Shown: positions 40,624 to 48,675 of the stretch, one piece after another
Layout: each line of letters opens with the position of its first letter
How positions within the stretch are numbered: position 1 is the stretch's first letter
Assembly (NCBI GenBank): GCA_902763615.1
Contig: CACWSX010000028.1
Coordinates: forward strand, 20,516-84,515
From: an uncultured Prevotellaceae bacterium
Lineage (GTDB): Bacteria > Bacteroidota > Bacteroidia > Bacteroidales > Bacteroidaceae
Reading direction: 5' to 3'
DNA: 64,000 nt
Program-made: the position numbers and the translations under genes
Notes under the pieces: model-generated
What the model was told of the DNA's origin: nothing
The model's input: the letters and a program-made list of their open reading frames with translations, nothing else
Database searches by the model: none

Positions 40624-40845
40624 TTATTCTGTTTTTTCAATAAGTGACTCCAAACTCCAGCCACAAAGGGAAATAAAGAAATCATCAGGGTCTTCACTCT
40701 TTAGGGATGCGGCAAGTAAATGGTATGCCTTCTTATGGTATGGTTCATCATCGGAATTGATCTCATTTAGAAGGGTTTCGTAGAATCTTTCCAGAAACTC
40801 TTCTGACGCATTGTCTAGTATGGCTTGAATCTGTTCTTTTTCCAT
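40624..40845 (-). CDS. small acidic protein of unknown function
   Basis: 73 residues from ATG 40845 (MEKEQIQAILDNASEEFLER), acidic and helical, with no known motif. The frame is open up to 40941 but a TACCTTTG -7 element on the minus strand (40857-40864) lies in between, so the shorter start is preferred. It faces the HNH gene, 5 bases apart. Confidence 0.6.
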   Translation of the reverse strand: MEKEQIQAILDNASEEFLERFYETLLNEINSDDEPYHKKAYHLLAASLKSEDPDDFFISLCGWSLESLIEKTE

Positions 40846-40928
40846 TGTTTTTTGTTTGCAAAGGTATATTATAATGTGATGAAATGCTATTTTTTTAATA
40901 TAATCCAGGCTTTGCCAGGTTTTTTTTG

Positions 40929-40936
40929 TATCTTTG
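40929..40936 (+). promoter_or_regulatory. promoter -7 element
   Basis: TATCTTTG, 19 bases before the start of the small acidic gene at 40956. Confidence 0.5.
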
Positions 40937-40955
40937 CGCAATAAATATATAAGAT

Positions 40956-41150
40956 ATGAGACATCGGATTAAATCAGGAAAGATTGGTTCTTACAATCCA
41001 GAGAAGATTGAGATTCCAGAGGAGCTGCTGGAAGAACAGGCTCTATCATCAGAGGTTGAAGAAATCATTGAAGAAGACACAGCCTTCAGCGATAATGATG
41101 AGGCTTTGGCTGCGATGGAGTTTTATGATAGTCCAGACGATGCAGGATGA
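40956..41150 (+). CDS. small acidic protein preceding a deoxyribosyltransferase remnant
   Basis: 64 residues: a basic start MRHRIKSGKIGSYNPEKIEI followed by a Glu/Asp-rich helix (SSEVEEIIEEDTAFSDNDEALAAMEF). No known domain. Its stop overlaps the next start (ATGA), an operon arrangement with the deoxyribosyltransferase-like fragment at 41147. Expression is supported by a close -7 element. Confidence 0.65.
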   Translation: MRHRIKSGKIGSYNPEKIEIPEELLEEQALSSEVEEIIEEDTAFSDNDEALAAMEFYDSPDDAG

Positions 41151-41215
41151 ATACAAAGCATCATATATACGTTGCCTGTAGTTGGCGCAATGAATTAATC
41201 AAAGCCCTCGAGTAA
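41147..41215 (+). pseudogene. N-terminal fragment of a nucleoside 2-deoxyribosyltransferase-like gene
   Basis: A frame of 22 residues, MNTKHHIYVACSWRNE then LIKALE and TAA. The IYVACSWRNE segment matches the first strand of nucleoside 2-deoxyribosyltransferase-like proteins, where it is followed by about 120 residues that are missing here. The vsr gene starts one base after the stop. The fragment is probably what remained after recombination brought in vsr. Confidence 0.6.
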
Positions 41216-41216
41216 A

Positions 41217-41756
41217 ATGGATAAACTCTCTGCAGAACAACGGCATAAGAACATGGCTGCGATTCGTGGAAAGAATACGAAGCCTGAGATGATTGTGCGC
41301 AAGGGGCTGTGGAGTAGGGGATTCCGTTATAGGCTTAATTCTCCGAAGTTGCCTGGACATCCGGATCTGGTGCTGAGGAAATACAGAACGTGTATCTTTA
41401 TCAACGGCTGTTTTTGGCATGGGCACGATGTGATCTTTCAACATACTCAGGAGCCGCAGAATAGTGAGTGCTGCAAGATTCCGAAGACGAATCGGGCGTT
41501 CTGGGTGGCGAAGATCAGGCGGAATCAGGAGCGTGATATTGAGGAGCAGAAGCGATTGGCTGAAATGGGCTGGCATTGCATCACCGTGTGGGAGTGTGAG
41601 CTGAAGCCCTCGAAGCGCGAGGCTACCTTGAAGTCGCTGGCATTCACCCTGAATAAGATTTGGCTGGAAGATCATGCTGCAATTGGTAAGCCATATCCAA
41701 AAATGGAGGAAGAGGATGGCATGATGAAGGCTGCGGAAGAAAAACAGATCATATGA
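41217..41756 (+). CDS. vsr: very short patch repair endonuclease Vsr
   Basis: 179 residues. Family motifs: LSAEQRHKNMAAIRGKNTKPEM, LPGHPDLVLRKYRTCIFINGCFWHGH (catalytic Asp and the zinc His/Cys set), NRAFWVAKIRRNQERD and GWHCITVWECEL. Vsr nicks next to T in T:G mismatches that arise by deamination of 5-methylcytosine at methyltransferase sites, so it protects the host from the mutational cost of the C5 methyltransferase of this island. The C-terminus is about 25 residues longer than usual. It overlaps the Nudix gene (ATGA). Confidence 0.94.
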   Translation: MDKLSAEQRHKNMAAIRGKNTKPEMIVRKGLWSRGFRYRLNSPKLPGHPDLVLRKYRTCIFINGCFWHGHDVIFQHTQEPQNSECCKIPKTNRAFWVAKIRRNQERDIEEQKRLAEMGWHCITVWECELKPSKREATLKSLAFTLNKIWLEDHAAIGKPYPKMEEEDGMMKAAEEKQII

Positions 41757-42175
41757 AAGAGATAGAAGTCGTAGCAGCAATCATACATGATGACGAAGGT
41801 CGTATCTTCGCCACACAGCGTGGGTATGGCGATTATAAGGATGGCTGGGAGTTTCCCGGGGGCAAGATGGAGCCAGGGGAGAGTCCGGAAGAGGCGCTGA
41901 AGCGAGAGATCTGGGAGGAATTGGAAACGGAGATAGTCGTAGAACGTCTGGTGCAGACAGTTGAGTACGATTACCCTAAGTTTCATCTTAAGATGCATTG
42001 CTTCTGGTGCCAAATCGAGAGTGGGGGCCTTATCCTGAAAGAGCATGAGGCTGCCCGTTGGCTCAGTCCTGAGCAACTTTATTCCGTTGAATGGCTGCCC
42101 GCTGATTTGATTGTGGTTAAAGAGCTAGATAGAACAAATAACGGAGAAATTATTTGCATATATCCGCAAAAATAA
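41753..42175 (+). CDS. Nudix hydrolase, MutT/CTP pyrophosphohydrolase type
   Basis: 140 residues. The start EIEVVAAIIHDDEGRIFATQRG is of the MutT/NudG type, and the Nudix box is complete: GGKMEPGESPEEALKREIWEEL. The closest types hydrolyse oxidised or methylated nucleoside triphosphates such as 8-oxo-dGTP or 5-methyl-dCTP. Next to vsr and a C5 methyltransferase, a role in removing damaged or methylated nucleotides is attractive but inferred. The start overlaps the vsr stop by four bases. Confidence 0.9.
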   Translation: MKEIEVVAAIIHDDEGRIFATQRGYGDYKDGWEFPGGKMEPGESPEEALKREIWEELETEIVVERLVQTVEYDYPKFHLKMHCFWCQIESGGLILKEHEAARWLSPEQLYSVEWLPADLIVVKELDRTNNGEIICIYPQK

Positions 42176-42184
42176 CTAAATTTG
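42153..42184 (+). promoter_or_regulatory. promoter for the flavodoxin gene
   Basis: TTTG (42153-42156) and TAAATTTG (42177-42184), 20 bases apart; the -33 box lies inside the end of the Nudix gene. Confidence 0.72.
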
Positions 42185-42218
42185 CAGCGACTTATGATCA
42201 TAACTTAATTATCGACTT

Positions 42219-43010
42219 ATGAAAAGATTCTTATTATTGCTTGCTATGGCAGCATTCGTTACGACTGGTTTCGCTCAGAAGAAACTGGTGATTTATTTCT
42301 CAGGGACTAACACGACCAAGACTGTGGCCGAGGTGTTGCAGAAACAGCTCGGTGCTGATATTGAGTGCATCGAGGCCGTGAATCCGTATTCTGGCAATAT
42401 GCAGGAGATCATGCAGCGGGCCCAGCGGGAGAAGGAACCCGAGATTAAGCCGCTGAAGGCTGATCTGAAGGCTTACGACGTGATATTCCTGGGTTATCCC
42501 ATCTGGGGCGGAACCTATGCTGCACCGGTGGGTACGCTCGTCAAGAAGTTCGACTTCGCCGGAAAGACCATCGTGCCTTTCTGTACGTTTGGTAGTGGTG
42601 GCTTGGAATCATCGTCAGCCGATCTCGTGAAGGCGCTGCCAAAGGCGAAGATCAAACCGGGTTACGGTGTGCGTCAGGCTCGCGTAGCGTCTGCTGCAAA
42701 GGAACTCGACCGTTTCCTGAAGGAGAACGGCTATAAGAAAGGTGCTGTGAAACCTCTGCCGGCTTACTCTGCCCAGCAGCCTGTGACGGATGCCGAGAAG
42801 GCTATCTTCGACGCTGCCTGCTCGAGTTACCAATTCCCGCTTGGTACGCCTCAGACTTTCGGCAAGCGTACGACCGACGACAGCATCGACTACGAGTTTA
42901 AGGTGAAGAGTCGTGGTTTCGGTGGCGGTGGCGAGCAGACTTCTACCATCTATGTGACGATGGGTAAGGAAACTGGTGCCAAACCCGAGTTTACAAGGGT
43001 GGTAAGATAA
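42219..43010 (+). CDS. exported flavodoxin-like protein
   Basis: 263 residues. A signal peptide (MKRFLLLLAMAAFVTTGFAQ) is followed directly by a flavodoxin domain: VIYFSGTNTTKTVAEVLQKQLG (phosphate loop), YDVIFLGYPIWGGTYAAPV and FCTFGSGGLESS. About 90 C-terminal residues (from 175) form a separate Gly-containing part (FKVKSRGFGGGGEQ) of unknown role. An FMN-binding redox protein outside the cytoplasm, perhaps for extracytoplasmic reduction. Confidence 0.85.
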   Translation: MKRFLLLLAMAAFVTTGFAQKKLVIYFSGTNTTKTVAEVLQKQLGADIECIEAVNPYSGNMQEIMQRAQREKEPEIKPLKADLKAYDVIFLGYPIWGGTYAAPVGTLVKKFDFAGKTIVPFCTFGSGGLESSSADLVKALPKAKIKPGYGVRQARVASAAKELDRFLKENGYKKGAVKPLPAYSAQQPVTDAEKAIFDAACSSYQFPLGTPQTFGKRTTDDSIDYEFKVKSRGFGGGGEQTSTIYVTMGKETGAKPEFTRVVR

Positions 43011-43073
43011 GCAAAATGTGAATTAACAAATACATTAACTTTTATCAATTAATCAATTAATTATTACCTACTT

Positions 43074-44660
43074 ATGATGAAAAAATTGTTCATGCCTTTG
43101 CTGCTTATGGTAGCAGTTTCGGCCAATGCGGCAGACAACAATCCCGTGTTGACAATTGAAGGTGGTCAGGTGCAGGGCGTCGTGGCTGACGATCATCCTG
43201 ACGTGTTTGTGTATCGTGGCATTCCCTATGCTGCACCTCCCATTCGCGAGAATCGTTGGAAGGCTCCACAGCCCGTTGTGCCCTGGAAGGGTGTGAAGAT
43301 TTGCGATACCTTCGGACGCCCGAGCTATCAGGCTATCCAGTACACCGGTGGCTACTACACTGAGTGGGGTTATGGCAAGGAGGCTGCCTTCAGTGAGGAC
43401 TGCCTGTATCTGAATGTGTGGACCAAGGCTCCCGGACAGGTGAACAAGAAGTTGCCCGTGGCTCTGTGGATACATGGTGGCGGCTATCGTGAGGGTTTTG
43501 GCTCTGAGCCCGAGTTCGACGGTCAGGAGTGGGGTGCCAAGGATGTGGTGCTCGTATCGATCAACTACCGTCTGGGTATCTTCGGATTCCTGACACATCC
43601 GCTGTTGGCTGAGGAGAGCCCCAACAAGGTTTCGGGTAACTACGGTATCCTCGACCAGATTGAGGCCTTGAAGTGGATCAAGAAGAATATCGCCCAGTTT
43701 GGTGGCGACCCCAATAATGTGACTATCTTCGGACAGAGTGCCGGTGGTGGCAGTGTGCGTACCCTCTGTGAGTCTCCGTTGGCTCGTGGCTTGTTCCACA
43801 AGGCTGTGATCATGAGTGCTCAGGGTCTGAGCATCCCCAATCCCAATGGTGGCGGTATGATGGGTGGCCGTTATAGCGGCGGTAGCATCGAGGATGCAGC
43901 CAACAATGCGAAGAAGATGTTCGACTGGGCTGGTATGACTGATTTGCAGAAGATGCGTCAGGCCTCTACCGAGACGGTGTTTGCGCTGCCGACCATCTAT
44001 CAGCAGGCTAACAGTGCCGGCCAACAGCAGCAGGGCGGCTTCGGTGGCATGATGCGTATGGGTATGGGCTTTATGCCGATGCTCGACGGTTATGTGAGCA
44101 AGAAGAGCTTCGACGATGCTACCCGCGAGGGCACGTTGGCTGATGTGCCTTATATGATTGGTTTCACCCTCAACGATATGGGTAATATGGCTCCTAACAT
44201 CGCTGAGTTCTGTAAGGTTCGTGCTGAGAAGGGCGGTAAGGCTTGGGCTTACGAGTTTGCACGTCCGTTGCCTGATGATGGTTCGCATCCTGAGGTGACA
44301 CAGCGTCTGCGTGGTGCTTTCCACTCTTCCGACCTCTGGTTCGTATTTAAGTCGCTGAAGCATTGCTGGCGTCCTTGGACCAAGGGTGACTGGGATCTCT
44401 CGGAGAAGATGCTGACTGCTTGGACCAACTTCGCTAAGTACAGCGATCCTAACGGCCCGAAGGGTGGCGCATGGCAGCCCTGCACAGAGAAGAATCCGAA
44501 GTTCATGGTGTTCAAGCTGAACGATAAGGATGCCGAGGCTTCTGTCTTCGGTGAGCCAGAGATTGCACCGCAGCAGGGCTTCGGTGGCTTTGGCGGCTTC
44601 CCCGGTGGTGGCAGACCTGGTGGTGCTGGTGCCCCTGGTGCTGGTGCGCCAAGAAGATAA
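43074..44660 (+). CDS. exported type B carboxylesterase
   Basis: 528 residues. Signal peptide MKKLFMPLLLMVAVSANA. Alpha/beta-hydrolase type B features: RGIPYAAPPIRENRWKAP, the oxyanion HGGGYREGFG, the nucleophile elbow FGQSAGGGSV (Ser at about 224; Gln instead of the usual Glu) and GAFHSSDLWFVF with the catalytic His. The C-terminal 25 residues are Gly/Pro/Ala-rich (GFGGFGGFPGGGRPGG) and look like a flexible tail. It hydrolyses esters, possibly acetyl or feruloyl groups on plant polymers; the substrate is not predictable. Confidence 0.9.
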   Translation: MMKKLFMPLLLMVAVSANAADNNPVLTIEGGQVQGVVADDHPDVFVYRGIPYAAPPIRENRWKAPQPVVPWKGVKICDTFGRPSYQAIQYTGGYYTEWGYGKEAAFSEDCLYLNVWTKAPGQVNKKLPVALWIHGGGYREGFGSEPEFDGQEWGAKDVVLVSINYRLGIFGFLTHPLLAEESPNKVSGNYGILDQIEALKWIKKNIAQFGGDPNNVTIFGQSAGGGSVRTLCESPLARGLFHKAVIMSAQGLSIPNPNGGGMMGGRYSGGSIEDAANNAKKMFDWAGMTDLQKMRQASTETVFALPTIYQQANSAGQQQQGGFGGMMRMGMGFMPMLDGYVSKKSFDDATREGTLADVPYMIGFTLNDMGNMAPNIAEFCKVRAEKGGKAWAYEFARPLPDDGSHPEVTQRLRGAFHSSDLWFVFKSLKHCWRPWTKGDWDLSEKMLTAWTNFAKYSDPNGPKGGAWQPCTEKNPKFMVFKLNDKDAEASVFGEPEIAPQQGFGGFGGFPGGGRPGGAGAPGAGAPRR

Positions 44661-44663
44661 TAC

Positions 44664-45308
44664 TTATCTCAGATAAGGATTATAACGGATTTCGTCGGCC
44701 ATGGTTGTTTCCGGACCATGGCCGGCGTATATTTTTGTATCGGCTGGCAGCTGGGTGGCGAGCATGTGAAGAGAGGTCATCATGTCTGCATAGCTGCCCC
44801 GTTCGAAGTCGGTACGGCCGATGCTCATACGGAAAAGTGTGTCGCCACTGAAGGCGATATGTTCATCAGCATCGTAAAAGACGATGCCGCCGGGCGTATG
44901 GCCAGGGGTGTGAAGAATCTGCCAGGTATGGGAACCGAAGGTAATGTTGTCGCTATCGGTGAGATAACTTCCTACAGGCGGAACGTCCAAATGGATGGGG
45001 ATGCCCAGAATGTCGCTCGTCTGCCGTTCCATATTCTCCATGAGGAAGCTGTCATCCTGATGGGCTCTTGGTTTCAGACCGAAGGCGCGGAAGATATAGC
45101 CGTTGCCCATGCAGTGGTCGAAATGGCCGTGGGTACAGAGCAGATGACGGGGCGTGAGCTGCTGCTGGCGGATATAACCGACGATGGCCTGGCCTTCTTC
45201 CGGATAGTAAGCGCCGCAGTCGATGATGACACAGTCGCGCGACTCATCGCTGACCACATAGCAGTTTTCTGAGAGCATATTACAAGTGAAACATTTGACG
45301 GTAAGCAT
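44664..45308 (-). CDS. metallo-beta-lactamase-fold hydrolase, glyoxalase II-like
   Basis: 214 residues with the complete metal site: THGHFDHCMG, HTPGHTPGG, FSGDTLFRMSIGRTDF and YAGHGPET. It starts LTVKCFTCNMLSENCYVVSD, as in YcbL-type thioester hydrolases. Probably cytoplasmic. It is the last gene of a leftward operon with rsmG, 12 bases apart. Confidence 0.9.
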   Translation of the reverse strand: MLTVKCFTCNMLSENCYVVSDESRDCVIIDCGAYYPEEGQAIVGYIRQQQLTPRHLLCTHGHFDHCMGNGYIFRAFGLKPRAHQDDSFLMENMERQTSDILGIPIHLDVPPVGSYLTDSDNITFGSHTWQILHTPGHTPGGIVFYDADEHIAFSGDTLFRMSIGRTDFERGSYADMMTSLHMLATQLPADTKIYAGHGPETTMADEIRYNPYLR

Positions 45309-45320
45309 AGTCTGCGGGAT

Positions 45321-45944
45321 TTAACGGGGAAGATAGATGACATATTTCTCCTTGAACCATTCCTCATCGAAGAAGCTGCTGATGTCGGTGGTTTGGACGA
45401 TATGCTTGAAGGGGCGCGTTTCAGCCTGCAAATCACCGCCTTTAAGACAGAGAATGCCGTTGGGCAGAGCGTTCTGCTGTTTCTTCGAGAGGTTCTTCTG
45501 CACAATCTTCACAAGGTCGGGTAGGGGCATGACAGCCCGGCTGACCACGAAGTCGTAGAGCCCTTTCTCATCCTCACCCCGAAGGTGTGTGGGGTGACAA
45601 TTCTTCAGACCGATGGCCTGACACACTTCCTGGGCGACGCGGATCTTCTTGCCTGTGCCGTCGATGAGCTTAAACTGGCATTCGGGAAAGAGAATCGCTA
45701 AGGGAATGCCGGGGAAACCGCCGCCTGTGCCGAAGTCGAGAATCTGAGTGCCAGGACGGAAACGGGCGACTTTGGCAATCGCCATGGAGTGGAGCACGTG
45801 GCGCTCGTAGAGGTTGTCGATGTCTTTTCGCGAGATGACGTTGATCTTCTCGTTCCAGTCGCGATAAAGCGCGTCGAGGGCTTCTATCTGTCCACATTGC
45901 TGTGGTGTCAGTTCAGTGAAGTATTTGCTGATGAGTGTATGCAT
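45321..45944 (-). CDS. rsmG: 16S rRNA (guanine-N7) methyltransferase RsmG
   Basis: 207 residues. Motifs: LYRDWNEKINVISRKDIDNLYERHVLHSMAI and the SAM-binding ILDFGTGGGFPGIPLAILFP, then VVSRAVMPLPDL. It methylates G527 of 16S rRNA. It lies 2 bases after the lipoprotein gene, so the two are co-translated or at least co-transcribed. Confidence 0.95.
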   Translation of the reverse strand: MHTLISKYFTELTPQQCGQIEALDALYRDWNEKINVISRKDIDNLYERHVLHSMAIAKVARFRPGTQILDFGTGGGFPGIPLAILFPECQFKLIDGTGKKIRVAQEVCQAIGLKNCHPTHLRGEDEKGLYDFVVSRAVMPLPDLVKIVQKNLSKKQQNALPNGILCLKGGDLQAETRPFKHIVQTTDISSFFDEEWFKEKYVIYLPR

Positions 45945-45946
45945 GC

Positions 45947-46726
45947 TTAGAGGGAATTAGAGAGGATACCGTCGATCTCGGTATAGGAGACTTTCAATTC
46001 GATGCAGCCCTTTTCGTATGGGGCAATCTCGTAGGGGTTGTAGATAAAGGTCATGACATCCTTGCCTCGGATAAAGTTCTCGGAGGGGAACATATCCATC
46101 GAATAGAGGTAGCCCTGTTCCTTAAGCTCGTTGAGATTATCGACACCGGCATAGGCACATAGGGCTTTCTGAAGGATGGCGCTAAGTTGGTGTTCATAAC
46201 CTGGCACAAAGAGGTCGGCCAGCATGAGTTGACGGCCTGTGGACTGCTCGAAATTGATTGTCAGGTGCTGGCTGACGCCATGGGCACCGCCCTCATAATA
46301 GTCGAGGTAGGCATGATAGACGGAAGTGCCTTCATAACCTTGCTCTACGTCGGTCTTGAGGATATAGTGGTAGTTATACCAGTCAACCTTCTTGCCATCG
46401 CCCCGATCTTGATTGTAGAGCGGTAGAAGGGTCCGATATTGGGCTGTATACTCATTTGCAAAGGAGTCGGCAGCCACTTGCATATTCAGATCCTGCATAT
46501 CCAGCAGGCGCTGCTCGATGATATTGTTGATGATTTCGGCCTTATGACCATTATCCTCGGTGGCATATGACAGTTCCAGGTGCACATTGCACTGGGGAGA
46601 ACCTTCGGCGGCTGACAGGCTGACACTCTTATCGGCAGTGACGACATTGAACTTGGTGACCTCGTCGGTACTGCTACAGCCCGCCAGTAGGAATAAAAAG
46701 GTCAAGAGGATGAAATTTTTCTTCAT
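45947..46726 (-). CDS. lipoprotein with DUF4163/DUF3298 (RsiV-like) domains
   Basis: 259 residues. The signal ends in a lipobox (LFLLAGC, Cys at about 16). The first domain (HLELSYATEDNGHKAEIINNIIEQRLL) and the second (YYEGGAHGVSQHLTINFEQSTGRQLMLADLF... YEIAPYEKGCIELKVSY) match the paired DUF4163-DUF3298 architecture also found outside the membrane in RsiV, which binds lysozyme. No sigma factor is adjacent, so a link to signalling is not supported here. Confidence 0.85.
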   Translation of the reverse strand: MKKNFILLTFLFLLAGCSSTDEVTKFNVVTADKSVSLSAAEGSPQCNVHLELSYATEDNGHKAEIINNIIEQRLLDMQDLNMQVAADSFANEYTAQYRTLLPLYNQDRGDGKKVDWYNYHYILKTDVEQGYEGTSVYHAYLDYYEGGAHGVSQHLTINFEQSTGRQLMLADLFVPGYEHQLSAILQKALCAYAGVDNLNELKEQGYLYSMDMFPSENFIRGKDVMTFIYNPYEIAPYEKGCIELKVSYTEIDGILSNSL

Positions 46727-46754
46727 AAATCCCTTTTTAAGTTATAATTGATGG

Positions 46755-46786
46755 CAAAAATACACTTAATTTGGGAATTTCGCAAA
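46755..46786 (-). promoter_or_regulatory. promoter for the lipoprotein-rsmG operon
   Basis: On the minus strand TTTG (46786-46783) and TATTTTTG (46762-46755) are 20 bases apart, 28 bases before the ATG. Confidence 0.75.
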
Positions 46787-46804
46787 TTTCTCGTAAAAAA
46801 AATG

Positions 46805-46812
46805 TAATTTTG
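46805..46812 (+). promoter_or_regulatory. promoter -7 element for the HAD phosphatase gene
   Basis: TAATTTTG fits TAnnTTTG, 19 bases before the start. The -33 position lies in the divergent promoter region. Confidence 0.55.
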
Positions 46813-46831
46813 CACCCAAATTGATGTTGAT

Positions 46832-47500
46832 ATGCACGAAAGACGACTGAAAGCAGCGCTATTTGATCTGGACGGGGTGGTGTTTGACACCGAAGCCCAA
46901 TACACAGTGTTCTGGGGGGAACAATGTCGGCTCTACCATCCTGAACATCCTGGATTGGAACAGGAGATCAAGGGTTCGACGCTGACACAAATCTATGACC
47001 AATGGTTTAGCGGACCGCTCCTGAACGAGCAGCCAGTGATCACTGAAAGACTGAATGCTTATGAGCGACAGATGAGCTATGATTATATCGAGGGCTTTAT
47101 TGCCTTCGTGGATGATCTGCACAAGCATGGCGTGAAGACTGCTGTGGTGACGAGTTCCAATCGCCCTAAAATGGAGAGCGTTTATCGGAAACGCCCTGAT
47201 TTCAAGCACCTCTTCGATGCTATCCTGACTTCTGAGGATTTCCAGCAGAGCAAACCTCATCCTGATTGTTATCTGACGGCTGCACGGCGACTGGGTGTCG
47301 TGCCCGATGAGTGTGTGGTTTTTGAAGACAGTGTGAACGGCCTTCACTCCGGCTTGGATGCCAAGATGAAGGTGGTGGGACTGCTGACGACGAATCCTGT
47401 GGATGTTGTGGCACCACTCTCGGATGTGCAGGTTAAAGACTATGTTGGCATGACGTACGACACGCTTTCGCAATCCCTTCATTTCACGATAGACTCATGA
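46832..47500 (+). CDS. HAD-family phosphatase, beta-phosphoglucomutase-like
   Basis: 222 residues. HAD motifs: I AALFDLDGVVFDTE (nucleophile Asp and DxD), II VVTSSNRPKME, III Lys in QQSKPHPDCYL, IV VFEDSVNGLHSGLDAKM. The helical cap between I and II places it in subfamily IA. Acts on sugar phosphates or similar; the substrate is unknown. The stop overlaps the transporter start (ATGA). Confidence 0.9.
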   Translation: MHERRLKAALFDLDGVVFDTEAQYTVFWGEQCRLYHPEHPGLEQEIKGSTLTQIYDQWFSGPLLNEQPVITERLNAYERQMSYDYIEGFIAFVDDLHKHGVKTAVVTSSNRPKMESVYRKRPDFKHLFDAILTSEDFQQSKPHPDCYLTAARRLGVVPDECVVFEDSVNGLHSGLDAKMKVVGLLTTNPVDVVAPLSDVQVKDYVGMTYDTLSQSLHFTIDS

Positions 47501-48675
47501 ATACGCAAAATACCCCTGTACATATCCGATTGTGGCACCGTGATTTCTGGCTGATGGCAATGGCCAATCTGATGTTGACGGTGGCAGTGTATGTGCTGAT
47601 TCCCGTTATGCCGAAGTGGCTGTTGCAGACGGAGAACCTCACGTTGCAGGAAACGGGTATGATTATGGGCGCATTTGGTATCGGTATTATCCTGTTTGGC
47701 TGCTTTACCTCGTATCTGGTGCAGCGTTTCCGTAGGAATATGGCTTGTATCTGGGCTATCATGCTGATGGCGGCCATGCTGGGATGGCTCTATTATCTGG
47801 ATCTGCAGAAATCGCAGTTCTTTGATTTGCGGATATTGTTATTGCAGCGTTTGGCGCTTGGTGCTGCCTTTGGTGTGGCGCAGATGATCCTGTCGAGTAC
47901 GCTGATTATTGATACCTGTGAGTCGTTTCAGCGTACAGAGGCGAATCATTCTGCCTCATGGTTTTCCAGGTTTGCGCTGTCGATAGGTCCGCTGGCGGGT
48001 ATTATTGTCGATCGTATGGCAGGTTTTGATATGGTGCTACTGGTATCCATCGGCTGTACGTTGGTTGCTATCTTTTTTATCCTCCTGGTGCATTTCCCCT
48101 TCAGAACACCCGAAGAGACTTTTAAAGTGGTGAGTCTGGATCGTTTTTTCATGCCTCGGGGCTGGCCGTTGATTTTGAATCTGATGGTGGTGACATTTGT
48201 CATGGGCTTGCTGTTGTCGACAATAATGTCAGAACTGTTCTATGGTATGGTGATGGTGGGGTTCTTCGTGGCCTTGCTGGCACAGCGTTTTGTATTCCGT
48301 GATGCGGAGCTGGAGAGTGAGGTGATTACAGGTCTGGTGCTCATCGGCATCGCTGTGTTGATGATGCTGACACGCCATCAGGCAGTTGTTTCGTTCGCAG
48401 CACCCATGTTCATCGGCTTCGGCCTGGGTATTATAGGTTCACGTTTCTTGCTGTTCTTTATCAAGTTGAGCCGGCATTGTCAACGTGGTACGGCCCAGAG
48501 CACTTTCTTTTTGGCATGGGAGTTCGGCCTGGCGCTGGGTATCGCGCTGGGTTATGGTCTATTGGAACAGCAGATAGGGCCAATCTTACAGATGTCTCTC
48601 TGTACGACGGTAGCTGCGCTTCTGTTCTATCATTTCTTTACACACAACTGGTATATCAGGCACAAGAACCGTTAG
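47497..48675 (+). CDS. major facilitator superfamily transporter
   Basis: 392 residues with about 12 membrane helices. The stretch between helices 2 and 3 (YLVQRFRRNMACIWAIML) fits the MFS cytoplasmic loop. The N-terminal half is well ordered (MANLMLTVAVYVLIPVMPKWLL). No substrate can be assigned. Coupled to the HAD phosphatase gene. Its stop overlaps by 3 bases the stop of the convergent AddB-like gene. Confidence 0.88.
   Translation: MNTQNTPVHIRLWHRDFWLMAMANLMLTVAVYVLIPVMPKWLLQTENLTLQETGMIMGAFGIGIILFGCFTSYLVQRFRRNMACIWAIMLMAAMLGWLYYLDLQKSQFFDLRILLLQRLALGAAFGVAQMILSSTLIIDTCESFQRTEANHSASWFSRFALSIGPLAGIIVDRMAGFDMVLLVSIGCTLVAIFFILLVHFPFRTPEETFKVVSLDRFFMPRGWPLILNLMVVTFVMGLLLSTIMSELFYGMVMVGFFVALLAQRFVFRDAELESEVITGLVLIGIAVLMMLTRHQAVVSFAAPMFIGFGLGIIGSRFLLFFIKLSRHCQRGTAQSTFFLAWEFGLALGIALGYGLLEQQIGPILQMSLCTTVAALLFYHFFTHNWYIRHKNR

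Noticed and set aside
43068-44363. Open frame of about 431 codons antisense to the carboxylesterase
   Set aside because: The plus strand encodes a complete esterase with signal peptide and catalytic motifs; the antisense protein is rich in His, Thr and Leu in a pattern typical of reversed coding sequence.
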